A stretch of DNA of 35,074 nucleotides, from the NCBI GenBank assembly GCA_937900755.1, contig CALCDN010000166.1, positions 1 through 35,074 of the forward strand, read 5' to 3'. This document shows positions 7,284-14,711 of this stretch, one piece after another (the stretch's first letter is position 1; each line of letters starts with the position of its first letter). The translations under genes were made by a program, and so were the position numbers. The notes beneath the pieces were generated by a model that was not told the DNA's origin, searched no databases, and saw nothing but the letters and a program-made list of their open reading frames with translations. The stretch is from an uncultured Acetobacter sp. GTDB taxonomy: Bacteria; Pseudomonadota; Alphaproteobacteria; Acetobacterales; Acetobacteraceae.

Positions 7284-8526
7284 GACGGAGCGCCTCAACC
7301 GGGTCTGTTCTGGCGGCACGCCACGCCGGATACAATGTTGCCAGAAGCGAAAGCAGGAGCGCCATGCCGATGACTTCCCCAACCTGGCCCCATTCCAGTT
7401 TGGCAGGCAGATGCTCAAGGTAATACACCTCCGGGTTGAACAGGTTCGTACCCGTAAGGCTTTGCAGCAATTGCCGAATACGCTCGATATTCATGCAGAA
7501 CACAATGCCAAGGGCCGTACCCGCCACCGTGCCTGTAACCCCCACCGAGGCCCCGCACATGAGAAAAATGCGCATAATGGCGCCACGGCTGGCCCCAATG
7601 GTGCGCAACACGGCAATATCGGCCGTTTTGTCCTTGACCATCATGATAAGGGAGGAAATCACATTGAACGCCGCCACAACAATAATCAGGGTCAGGATAA
7701 GGAACATGACGTTCTGCTCCACCTGAACAGCCCCGAACAGGGCATTGTTGGCGGTTGTCCAGTCCAGCACCCGCAGGCCGGGGTCATCCACCGCCCTGAC
7801 AATGGCCAAAGTCACCGGGCGCACATGCTCGGCATCCTTTGTGGCCACCTGAATTTGCGTCACCTTGCCCGGCATTTGAAAATAGACCTGGGCTGCGTGC
7901 ATGGGCAGGAACACAACGCTGGAATTATAGTCGTTCACGCCTGCATCAAAAATGGCGCTCACATGGTACGAGCGCACACGCGGCACCGTGCCAAAAGCGG
8001 TTGCTGCTCCCTCGGGAGACACCAGCGTCAGGCGCGAACCAATGGACAGCCCTGCCCGCTCGGCCATGGTCACGCCCACAACAATGGCGTCATCCCCCTG
8101 ACCGAACTTGTCCAGCGAACCCGCCACAAGGGAGGAACTCACGGCCTTGAGGTCCTGCAACCCCTGAGCCGTAATGCCATGCACCATGCCACCCGCACTA
8201 TACTCGCCCGCGCTCAGCAGCACCTGCCCTTCTATGATCGGCGTGGCACTCAGCACGTCAGGAACCATGCGGACTTCCTGCGCCACATCCTCATACTGCG
8301 AGATGGTGCGGCCCGCGCCATAAATGGTCAGGTCCCCGTTCAGGCCCAGAATACGACCCATGAGGTCGGCCTGAAAACCGTTCATCACCGCCATGACAAT
8401 AATCAGCGTGGCAACGCCCAGGGCAATGCCCACAAGGGAAAATATGGCGATGATGGAAACAAACCGTTCCCCGCGCCGCGCGCGAAGATAACGGCCAGCT
8501 ACCGCACGCTCGAAGGGACCGAACAT
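7276..8526 (-). CDS. lolC: Lipoprotein-releasing ABC transporter permease, LolC/LolE family
   Basis: Membrane subunit of the lipoprotein-release complex. The 416-residue protein shows the LolCE layout: an N-terminal cytosolic motif (FERAVAGRYLRARRGERFVSIIAIFSLVGIALG, the last part being TM1, about 23-45), a periplasmic domain of about 220 residues, then three membrane segments at about 270-295, 315-345 and 380-400 with the FtsX-like sequence DIAVLRTIGASRGAIMRIFL between two of them. It ends YPAWRAARTDPVEALRHE, the usual MacB/LolC tail. Only one such permease gene is seen here, so a homodimer is possible, but a second copy elsewhere cannot be excluded. It lies 5 bases after proS and overlaps lolD by 8. 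Whether it is best named LolC, LolE or LolF is not decidable from sequence alone. Confidence 0.93.
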   Translation of the reverse strand: MFGPFERAVAGRYLRARRGERFVSIIAIFSLVGIALGVATLIIVMAVMNGFQADLMGRILGLNGDLTIYGAGRTISQYEDVAQEVRMVPDVLSATPIIEGQVLLSAGEYSAGGMVHGITAQGLQDLKAVSSSLVAGSLDKFGQGDDAIVVGVTMAERAGLSIGSRLTLVSPEGAATAFGTVPRVRSYHVSAIFDAGVNDYNSSVVFLPMHAAQVYFQMPGKVTQIQVATKDAEHVRPVTLAIVRAVDDPGLRVLDWTTANNALFGAVQVEQNVMFLILTLIIVVAAFNVISSLIMMVKDKTADIAVLRTIGASRGAIMRIFLMCGASVGVTGTVAGTALGIVFCMNIERIRQLLQSLTGTNLFNPEVYYLEHLPAKLEWGQVGEVIGMALLLSLLATLYPAWRAARTDPVEALRHE

Positions 8527-8531
8527 CGTGA

Positions 8532-9848
8532 TCAGCCTGCCAGAACCAGGGTCAGCGCTTCGTCCACGCTCAGTTCCTGCCGTTCACCCGTTGCACGGCG
8601 CTTGAGTTCCACCCGGCCTTCCTTCGCACTGCGGGGGCCAACAACAATCTGCCACGGGTGGCCCATCAGGTCCGCATCGGCAAATTTTACCCCAGCCCGC
8701 TCGGGGCGGTCATCATACAAGAACGCTTCGGGGGCTTTGGCGTAGATCTGCTCGCAAACCGCATCGCACAGCGTATCTCCCGATTTCAGGTTCAGGATGC
8801 CCGCGCGGAAAGGAGCTACGGAATCGGGCCAGATAATGCCGTTTTCATCATGGCAGGCCTCGATAATGGCCCCCGCAAGGCGGGATACACCAATACCGTA
8901 GGACCCCATTTCGGGGAAGAACTGCGCGCCATCGGCACCGCTTACGCTCACATCCATGGACTGCGTGTATTTGGTGCCAAAATAGAAGATATGCCCGACT
9001 TCCACCCCGCGCCCTTCCCGCTTGCGGTCGTCTGGCACGGCCTCCCACGCGGCTGTATCGTGCATTTCGTCCGTGGCGGCGTAGGGGGTGGTCACACGGT
9101 TGAAAAACGCTTCGAGCGCTTCGGGGCTATTGGTGTCTACCGGTTCGTCCAGCCAGTCCTGGTCTTCCAGTGCGGCGTCATAGAACACCCCGCTCTCCCC
9201 CGTTGGGGCCAGAATAAGGAATTCGTGGCTGAGTTCGCCACCAATCGGCCCCGTATCGGCCCGCATGGGCACCGCGCGCACACCAAGGCGCTGGAAGGTG
9301 CGCAGGTAAGCCAGCATCATGCGCCGGTAGGTTGCAACAGCCGATGCGTAGTCCACATCAAAGCTGTAAGCGTCCTTCATCAGAAATTCGCGGCCGCGCA
9401 TCACGCCAAAGCGGGGGCGCATCTCGTCGCGGAATTTCCACTGGATATGGTACAGAACCTGCGGCAGGTCCTTGTAGGATTTGACCGTCTGACCAAACAG
9501 GTCGGTTATCATTTCCTCATTGGTTGGCCCATACAGCAGTTCACGCTTGTGGCGGTCCTGAATACGCAGCATTTCCGGGCCGTAGGCATCATACCGGCCT
9601 GAACGGCGCCATAGATCGGCGGACTGCAAGGTTGGCATCAGCACTTCCTGCGCATCCACCCGGTCCTGCTCCTCACGCACGATCTGGCTGATGTTGCGCA
9701 GCACTTTAAGCCCGGCTGGCAGCCATGCGTAGATGCCCGAAGCCGTCTGACGGATCAGGCCCGCGCGGAGCATGAGCCTGTGAGAGACGATCTGCGCCTC
9801 TGCCGGATTTTCCTTGAGAGTGGGTAGAAAGCTGCGCGAAAGACGCAT
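8532..9848 (-). CDS. proS: Prolyl-tRNA synthetase, short alphaproteobacterial type
   Basis: Charges tRNA-Pro with proline. The 438-residue class II synthetase lacks the large editing insertion of E. coli ProS (572 residues), as in other alphaproteobacteria. Visible motifs are the N-terminal MRLSRSFLPTLKE..AEAQIVSHRLMLRAG, the RELLYGPTNEE segment near 105-115, motif 2 (KFRDEMRPRFGVMRGREFLMKDAYSF, about 138-163) and motif 3 (EMGSYGIGVSRL). The C-terminal anticodon-binding domain starts after WPDSVAPF. I chose the ATG at 9848 as the family-typical start; an ATG two codons earlier (9854) is also usable, and AAGG lies upstream of both. First gene of proS-lolC-lolD, following a terminator. Confidence 0.95.
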   Translation of the reverse strand: MRLSRSFLPTLKENPAEAQIVSHRLMLRAGLIRQTASGIYAWLPAGLKVLRNISQIVREEQDRVDAQEVLMPTLQSADLWRRSGRYDAYGPEMLRIQDRHKRELLYGPTNEEMITDLFGQTVKSYKDLPQVLYHIQWKFRDEMRPRFGVMRGREFLMKDAYSFDVDYASAVATYRRMMLAYLRTFQRLGVRAVPMRADTGPIGGELSHEFLILAPTGESGVFYDAALEDQDWLDEPVDTNSPEALEAFFNRVTTPYAATDEMHDTAAWEAVPDDRKREGRGVEVGHIFYFGTKYTQSMDVSVSGADGAQFFPEMGSYGIGVSRLAGAIIEACHDENGIIWPDSVAPFRAGILNLKSGDTLCDAVCEQIYAKAPEAFLYDDRPERAGVKFADADLMGHPWQIVVGPRSAKEGRVELKRRATGERQELSVDEALTLVLAG

Positions 9849-9916
9849 GAACATTCAGCCTTGTATAAGGGCGGGCCTCCGGCAAAAAAGAGGCAGCCTG
9901 TGTTGTCTGTCATCAA

Positions 9917-9929
9917 GCTGTAAAACAGC
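9917..9929. promoter_or_regulatory. Perfect short palindrome upstream of proS
   Basis: GCTGT-AAA-ACAGC in the 87 bases between the rnj terminator and proS. It lies where the proS promoter should be. No convincing -35/-10 pair was found by eye, so its role is open; it could also form a second small hairpin after the terminator. Confidence 0.3.
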
Positions 9930-9935
9930 CCTGAA

Positions 9936-9960
9936 CAAAAGAAAACCCGGCGGAACCGGG
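9936..9960 (-). terminator. Intrinsic terminator of the nuo-birA-coaX-rnj operon
   Basis: On the minus strand a CCCGG-TTCCG-CCGGG hairpin is followed at once by TTTTCTTTT. It begins 31 bases after the rnj stop codon and separates the operon from proS-lolC-lolD. Confidence 0.85.
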
Positions 9961-9991
9961 CTCTCTTGCTTTCTGGCGTCTGTTGGGCCGC

Positions 9992-11635
9992 TTACACGCG
10001 CAACACGTGTACATCCACCAGCGGACGTTTTTGCAGCTTGCGCCCCAGGGCGCGGCGCAGGGCTGTCTTGGCGGCCTCACGGAAGGCGCTGTCCTCGTTG
10101 CGCAATTCGTCGGGAATAACGTCCAGCGCGTTGGCGAATTCCTCGCGCACACGCACGCTTTCCAGGTCATCGGGATCAAGCAGGCCGGGAGCGCTGACCT
10201 TGGGATCACCAATCACAAAGCCTTCGTCATCCACGGCAAAGCTGCCAATGACAATGCCGTTGAACAGCATTTTACGCCGAGCCGCCAGTACGCCACCGTT
10301 CATGGGCAGCAGGCGGTTGCCATCCAGCGCCAGACGGCCGGTGGGAGCCGTATCCACCACTTCCAGCTTGCCGGGGGAAAGGCGCAGAATATCGCCATCC
10401 TCAAGCAGAATGGGGGCAATGCCCATTTCCTGCGCCAGGGCGGCCTGCGCGGTCAGGTGCCGCCATTCGCCATGGACGGGCACAACATGCTGGGGCTTGA
10501 GCAGTTCGTACATCTTCTGCACATCCCCACCCGTGGCATGGCCGGAAACATGCACGAAGTGTTCGCGGTCGGTAATGACCTTAACACCACGTTTTGCCAG
10601 GTTATCCTGCACTGCCATGATCGCCCGTTCATTCCCCGGGATCATACGGCTGGAATAAATGACCGTATCCCCCTCCCCGAGGGAAATATTGGGATGCACA
10701 TCCATGGAAATGCGCGACAGGGCCGAACGCGGCTCGCCCTGGCTGCCCGTGATAATCATGAGCAGCTGGTCATCGGGCACATCGTTCACGTCCTGCTCGC
10801 TCAAAAACGGCATGACACCAGACAGGTAACCGCACTCACGCGCAGCCGTGTCCAGGTTGCGCAGTGAGCGCCCGACCAGCACAACCGTACGGCCCGCCGC
10901 CTGCGCGGCCATGGCAATGGTTTCCACCCGCGCCACGTTGGAGGCAAAGCAGGTGACCGCAATGCGGCCCTTAAGGCTTGCCACCAGTTCCGTCATGCTC
11001 ACACGCACTTCGGATTCGGAGCGTGATGGCCCGGGCTTCATCACGTTCGTGCTGTCGCATACCAATGCGAGCACGCCTTCCTTGCCAATTTCGGCCAGGC
11101 GGTTCAGGTCCGTTGCAGGGCCCACCAGCGGTTCGGGGTCAAACTTCCAGTCCCCCGTATGCACCACAACGCCCGAAGGCGTGCGCAGCACCATGGACTG
11201 GGCTTCGGGCACGGAATGTGTGACCGGCACGAATTCAATGTCAAACGGCCCCACGTCAAAGCGCGCACCGGGCATGACTACGCGGATCGGCACATCCATC
11301 AGGCGGGCTTCAGCCAGCTTGCGGCGCAGCACGGCACTTGCAAACGGGGTCACGTAAATGGGGCATTGCAGCATGGGCCATACATGGGCCACGGCGCCAA
11401 TATGGTCTTCATGGGCATGGGTAATGACCAGCCCTGCCAGCTTGTTCCTGCGTTCGACAATAAAGGCCGGGTCTGGCACCAGAATTTCCGCTTCTGGCGT
11501 GTCATTCCCGCTAAACCCAATACCGCAATCAATAGCCAGCCATGTATCGCCCTGGCGATACAGGTTGAGGTTCATGCCGATCTCACCCGTTCCGCCCAAG
11601 GGCAGAAAGGCCAGATCGCCGTTATGTTCAGTCAT
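9992..11635 (-). CDS. rnj: Ribonuclease J (metallo-beta-lactamase / beta-CASP)
   Basis: Endo- and 5'-3' exoribonuclease that matures and degrades RNA in the cytosol. The 547-residue protein has the metallo-beta-lactamase zinc motif HAHEDHIGA (His73, His75, Asp77, His78), further metal ligands in VPVTHSVPEA and HTGDWKFD, and the beta-CASP part with VCDSTNVMKPG, TGSQGEPRSALSRI, and VHVSGHATGGDVQ / VPVHGEWRHL near the C-terminal side. Length fits the alphaproteobacterial single-copy RNase J. The ATG at 11635 is 9 bases after the coaX stop. It is the last gene before the terminator, so at least part of its expression depends on read-through from nuo; no separate promoter was recognised. Confidence 0.95.
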   Translation of the reverse strand: MTEHNGDLAFLPLGGTGEIGMNLNLYRQGDTWLAIDCGIGFSGNDTPEAEILVPDPAFIVERRNKLAGLVITHAHEDHIGAVAHVWPMLQCPIYVTPFASAVLRRKLAEARLMDVPIRVVMPGARFDVGPFDIEFVPVTHSVPEAQSMVLRTPSGVVVHTGDWKFDPEPLVGPATDLNRLAEIGKEGVLALVCDSTNVMKPGPSRSESEVRVSMTELVASLKGRIAVTCFASNVARVETIAMAAQAAGRTVVLVGRSLRNLDTAARECGYLSGVMPFLSEQDVNDVPDDQLLMIITGSQGEPRSALSRISMDVHPNISLGEGDTVIYSSRMIPGNERAIMAVQDNLAKRGVKVITDREHFVHVSGHATGGDVQKMYELLKPQHVVPVHGEWRHLTAQAALAQEMGIAPILLEDGDILRLSPGKLEVVDTAPTGRLALDGNRLLPMNGGVLAARRKMLFNGIVIGSFAVDDEGFVIGDPKVSAPGLLDPDDLESVRVREEFANALDVIPDELRNEDSAFREAAKTALRRALGRKLQKRPLVDVHVLRV

Positions 11636-11644
11636 ATTATCCGA

Positions 11645-12457
11645 TTATCCTTCAGTCAAAAAATCTCGTTCTACTGTCAGTTTCGGCAGGGGGTTCCTCC
11701 CCGCCAGCAAGCGCAACCCATTGAGGGTCAGCATTGAATCCACATGGTCAAAGACCGTTGTCCCTTCCGAGAAGAGCGGAGCCAGACCGCCTGTTGCAAG
11801 CACCTTCATGGAAGGCCCCACTTCACGGCGAATCCTCTCGACAATCCCCTCGATCAACCCGACATACCCCCAGAACACGCCTGAACGCATAGCTGCAACC
11901 GTATTCCGCCCAATGGCGGACTCCCCCACAGGGCGACCAATACCAATACGCGGAAGCCTTGCCGCAGCCTGGTGCAATGCCTCGACCGACAGATTGATGC
12001 CGGGCGCAATAACACCGCCACAATAGCTTCCTTCCTGATCCACCACATCAAACGTGGTGGCTGTTCCAAAATCAATCACCGTCAGCGGGCCGCCATAGGT
12101 GTAGTGGGCGGCAAGCCCGTTGAGCAGACGGTCCACCCCGACTTCGTCAGGATTATCCATCTTGATGGCGAACCCCCAGTCCAGCCGGGCGGAGGCCAGC
12201 AGGGGCTCCACCGCAAACCACTGGCGGCACAGCGTGCGCAAATGGTAAAGTGCCGCAGGCACCACCGTGCCAATAACCGCCCCTTCAACATCATCCGGTG
12301 TCAGGCCCTGCGTTTTGAGCAGCGCTTGCAACCAGACACCATATTCATCAGACGTGCGTTGGGGCTGCATGGTAATCCGCCATACACCACGCCACTTCTC
12401 GCCGTCGTGCACTGCAAACACAACATTGGTATTCCCTGCGTCAATGACAAGTAGCAC
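11645..12457 (-). CDS. coaX: Type III pantothenate kinase
   Basis: First step of coenzyme A synthesis, pantothenate to 4'-phosphopantothenate. The 270-residue ASKHA-fold protein has the P-loop-like DAGNTN at residues 6-11, the pantothenate-site GVDRLLN at 107-113 (usually GADR; Val for Ala here), the second phosphate motif DFGTATTFD at 129-137, and GGVIAPG shortly after. The C-terminal half has LATGGLAPLF. Family length is 250-270. It begins 2 bases after birA ends and sits 9 bases before rnj; the birA-coaX-rnj order behind nuoN is, as I recall, common in alphaproteobacteria. Type III enzymes are generally not inhibited by CoA. Confidence 0.95.
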   Translation of the reverse strand: MLLVIDAGNTNVVFAVHDGEKWRGVWRITMQPQRTSDEYGVWLQALLKTQGLTPDDVEGAVIGTVVPAALYHLRTLCRQWFAVEPLLASARLDWGFAIKMDNPDEVGVDRLLNGLAAHYTYGGPLTVIDFGTATTFDVVDQEGSYCGGVIAPGINLSVEALHQAAARLPRIGIGRPVGESAIGRNTVAAMRSGVFWGYVGLIEGIVERIRREVGPSMKVLATGGLAPLFSEGTTVFDHVDSMLTLNGLRLLAGRNPLPKLTVERDFLTEG

Positions 12458-12459
12458 TC

Positions 12460-13209
12460 CTACGCGCCCTTTTCCATAAGCAGAATATCCCCTGTTGCGA
12501 TTGTCTTCATCCCGCCTTCCGTGTCCAGCAGCAGGCGTCCATCTTCCGCCAAGCCTGCAAAGAGCCCTTTCTCATAAGTAGTCCCGCCCTGAACGACAAG
12601 GGGGGTACCCAAAGGATGCGCTTTTTCCAGCCATGCGGTGCGAACGGCAGCAAACCCTTTTTGCCGCCACTGCGCATGCCACCATGCCAGCCCGTCCAGC
12701 ACATGCCGGGCCACGATTGCCACATCCGGCACCGCACCGCATTGCGCCAGACAGGCAACCTGCCGCTCCAGCACATTCTGGTCCGGGGCCGATGCAAGGT
12801 TCGCACCCATGCCGATCAGGACATGCTCCCCTTCCCGCTCGATCAGGATGCCTGCCATTTTCCGCCCATCCAGCAGAATATCATTTGGCCATTTGATCAT
12901 AAGGTGGCCAAGAGCGGCAGGAACCGCACGCAACAGACCATCATAAAACCCGAGTGAGGCAACAAAAGGCCAGCCCCCCAAGACGTCCGGCCCGGCCTGC
13001 GCCGCATCGAGCACAGCACTCAGCGCAAGGCCCTGCCCACCGTCCAGCCAGTTACGCCCCCGGCTGCCGCGGCCCCTGGTCTGGTTGCGGGCCAGAACGG
13101 CCATGCCCGCAACAGCACTGCCCGAACGGCAGGCGTTCAGGCAGTAATCGGAGGTAGATGGCAGCTCATCAAAACAGGAAAGCCGCCAGAAATCGTTTTG
13201 CCCGCTCAT
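12460..13209 (-). CDS. birA: Biotin--[acetyl-CoA-carboxylase] ligase, group I
   Basis: Makes biotinyl-5'-AMP and attaches biotin to carrier lysines such as AccB. The 249-residue protein has the biotinyl-AMP motif RGRGSRGRNW at 45-54 (GRGRRGR in E. coli, so one Arg is Ser here), KWPNDILLDGRKMAGILIE starting at 106, and a short C-terminal SH3-like domain (RLLLDTEGGMKTIATGDI). There is no N-terminal helix-turn-helix, so it is a monofunctional ligase and not a biotin-operon repressor. The ATG overlaps the nuoN stop in an ATGA arrangement, giving translational coupling to complex I. Confidence 0.94.
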   Translation of the reverse strand: MSGQNDFWRLSCFDELPSTSDYCLNACRSGSAVAGMAVLARNQTRGRGSRGRNWLDGGQGLALSAVLDAAQAGPDVLGGWPFVASLGFYDGLLRAVPAALGHLMIKWPNDILLDGRKMAGILIEREGEHVLIGMGANLASAPDQNVLERQVACLAQCGAVPDVAIVARHVLDGLAWWHAQWRQKGFAAVRTAWLEKAHPLGTPLVVQGGTTYEKGLFAGLAEDGRLLLDTEGGMKTIATGDILLMEKGA

Positions 13210-14648
13210 CCAGCCAGGGCAAGGGCCGCCTGATGCGCGACCGACATGAGTGGCCCAAGCACAATGGCGAACACAACTGTTGCAATACCCATCCCGCCCG
13301 AAACAAATACAAGGCTGGGAGCCGGATGGTCCAGCGCATGGGCTGGTGCATCAAAATACATAACTTTTACAACCCGCAGATAATAATAGGCCCCCACAAC
13401 GCTGGACAATGCGCCAATGCAGACCAGAACGTAAAGACCGGATTGCCATGCCGCTGCAAAAACCATGAATTTGCCAAAAAAACCGGCAAGCGGGGGAGCG
13501 CCGACCATGCTGAACATGAAAATGGCGAGAGCGAGCGCCATACCCGGATCGGAACGACCCAGCCCAGCCAGGTCCGCGATGGAATTGACCTCACGCCCAT
13601 TGCGCCGCATGGCGGTAATACCGGCAAAAACGCCCGCGTTCATCACAAAATAGGCGGCAAGGTAAATAAGCGTGGCCTGTGTGCCCGCCGTGGAGGCCGC
13701 GGCCAGCCCCATCATGGCATAACCCATGTGGCCAATGGAGGAATAGGCCATAAGCCGCTTGATGTTGGTCTGCGGAATGGCTGCAAAAGCCCCATACACC
13801 ATGGACAACACGGATACGGTTTCGATCAAAATCTGCCAGCGGGGAGCAATGGAGCCAAACGGCCCTGCCATAACACGCAGGAACAGGGCAAAAGCCGCAA
13901 ATTTGGGTGCTCCAGCCATGTAAGCCGTAACCGGCGTTGGCGCACCTTGGTACACATCGGGCGTCCACATATGAAACGGTACTGCGGAAAGCTTGAAGCA
14001 CAGCCCCACCACAATAAAGACGAGCCCCACCACCAAACCCATGGGCGGCATGGCGGTCGCCCGGACCGCGTCAACCAGTCCGGTATATTCCAAGGTGCCC
14101 GCGTACCCATATACCAGCGAAATTCCGTAAAGCAGCAGGCCGGACGCCAGAGAACCAAGGATAAAATACTTCATCCCTGCCTCGGAGGAGAAAACATTCT
14201 CCCGCTCCACGGCGCACAGAATGTAGATGGAGAGCGAGGACAGCTCCAACCCGACAAACAGCGTCATCAAATTGGCCGAGGACGCCATGAGCATGGCCCC
14301 CAGCGTGGAAAACAGCATGAGCACCGGTGTTTCAAACGGCAAGGTCTGGCGCTCGGGGGTACGATAGCTCACGCACAGGGCCACCGCCACAAAACCGCCC
14401 GCCAGAATAAGTTCCTTCATGAACCGGGCAAAACCGTCATTTACGAATGTCCCGGCATATCCCGCCCCTGAGGAGGAAAACACGACCAGAAAACCACACA
14501 CCAAAAACGCGGCAAGGCTGAGTATGGCGGCGGGGAAAAACCCTTCCCCCTTCCGCTGGAGCACACCGGCCACCAGAATGATGATACCCGATACAGCAAG
14601 AAAAATTTCGGGCAGGGCTACGGTCCAGTTGAACACTGTCACACTCAT
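13206..14648 (-). CDS. nuoN: NADH-quinone oxidoreductase subunit N
   Basis: Antiporter-like membrane subunit of complex I, next to NuoK. The 480-residue protein is hydrophobic throughout, with about 14 predicted helices. NuoN rather than NuoM identity is shown by SSANLMTLFVGLELSSLSIYIL, the SSEAGMKYFILGSLASGLLLYG segment, and HMWTPDVYQGAPTPV. NuoM would have HTWLPDAH.EAPTAGSV, which is not present anywhere in the window. The key Glu in GLELSSLS and lysines in GMKYF and CFKLSAVPFHMW are kept. GGAG lies 9 bases before the ATG. The start overlaps the stop of a 19-codon ORF by 4 bases, and the stop overlaps birA. Intact by motif and length. Confidence 0.96.
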   Translation of the reverse strand: MSVTVFNWTVALPEIFLAVSGIIILVAGVLQRKGEGFFPAAILSLAAFLVCGFLVVFSSSGAGYAGTFVNDGFARFMKELILAGGFVAVALCVSYRTPERQTLPFETPVLMLFSTLGAMLMASSANLMTLFVGLELSSLSIYILCAVERENVFSSEAGMKYFILGSLASGLLLYGISLVYGYAGTLEYTGLVDAVRATAMPPMGLVVGLVFIVVGLCFKLSAVPFHMWTPDVYQGAPTPVTAYMAGAPKFAAFALFLRVMAGPFGSIAPRWQILIETVSVLSMVYGAFAAIPQTNIKRLMAYSSIGHMGYAMMGLAAASTAGTQATLIYLAAYFVMNAGVFAGITAMRRNGREVNSIADLAGLGRSDPGMALALAIFMFSMVGAPPLAGFFGKFMVFAAAWQSGLYVLVCIGALSSVVGAYYYLRVVKVMYFDAPAHALDHPAPSLVFVSGGMGIATVVFAIVLGPLMSVAHQAALALAG

Positions 14649-14704
14649 CGCTGCGCACTCCGCAGAGGATAGGAAGAGAACAAGGTCGGAATGGCGTTGG
14701 TCAT
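14645..14704 (-). pseudogene. 19-codon ORF in the nuoM position, probable deletion scar
   Basis: Reads MTNAIPTLFSSYPLRSAQR then TGA. It starts 7 bases after the nuoL stop, and its TGA overlaps the nuoN ATG by 4 bases, which is the spacing expected of an intact nuoM. The first residues, MTNAIP.L, resemble the MTN.PLLSL start I recall for alphaproteobacterial NuoM; the C-terminal residues I cannot place. The simplest reading is a nuoM that lost about 1.5 kb internally while keeping frame and coupling. A chance ORF that only preserves coupling is the alternative. Confidence 0.5.
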
Positions 14705-14711
14705 GACTGGA

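Noticed and set aside
7282..8745. 487-codon plus-strand frame opposite lolC and proS
   Set aside because: Spans the boundary of two real genes on the other strand and has the same shadow-like composition.
12460..13209. BirA as a biotin-operon repressor
   Set aside because: No N-terminal helix-turn-helix; the protein starts directly with the ligase domain.
13206..14648. This gene as NuoM rather than NuoN
   Set aside because: The HMWTPDVYQGAPTPV and KYFILGSLASGLLLYG stretches are NuoN-specific; NuoM would show HTWLPDAH.EAPTAGSV.
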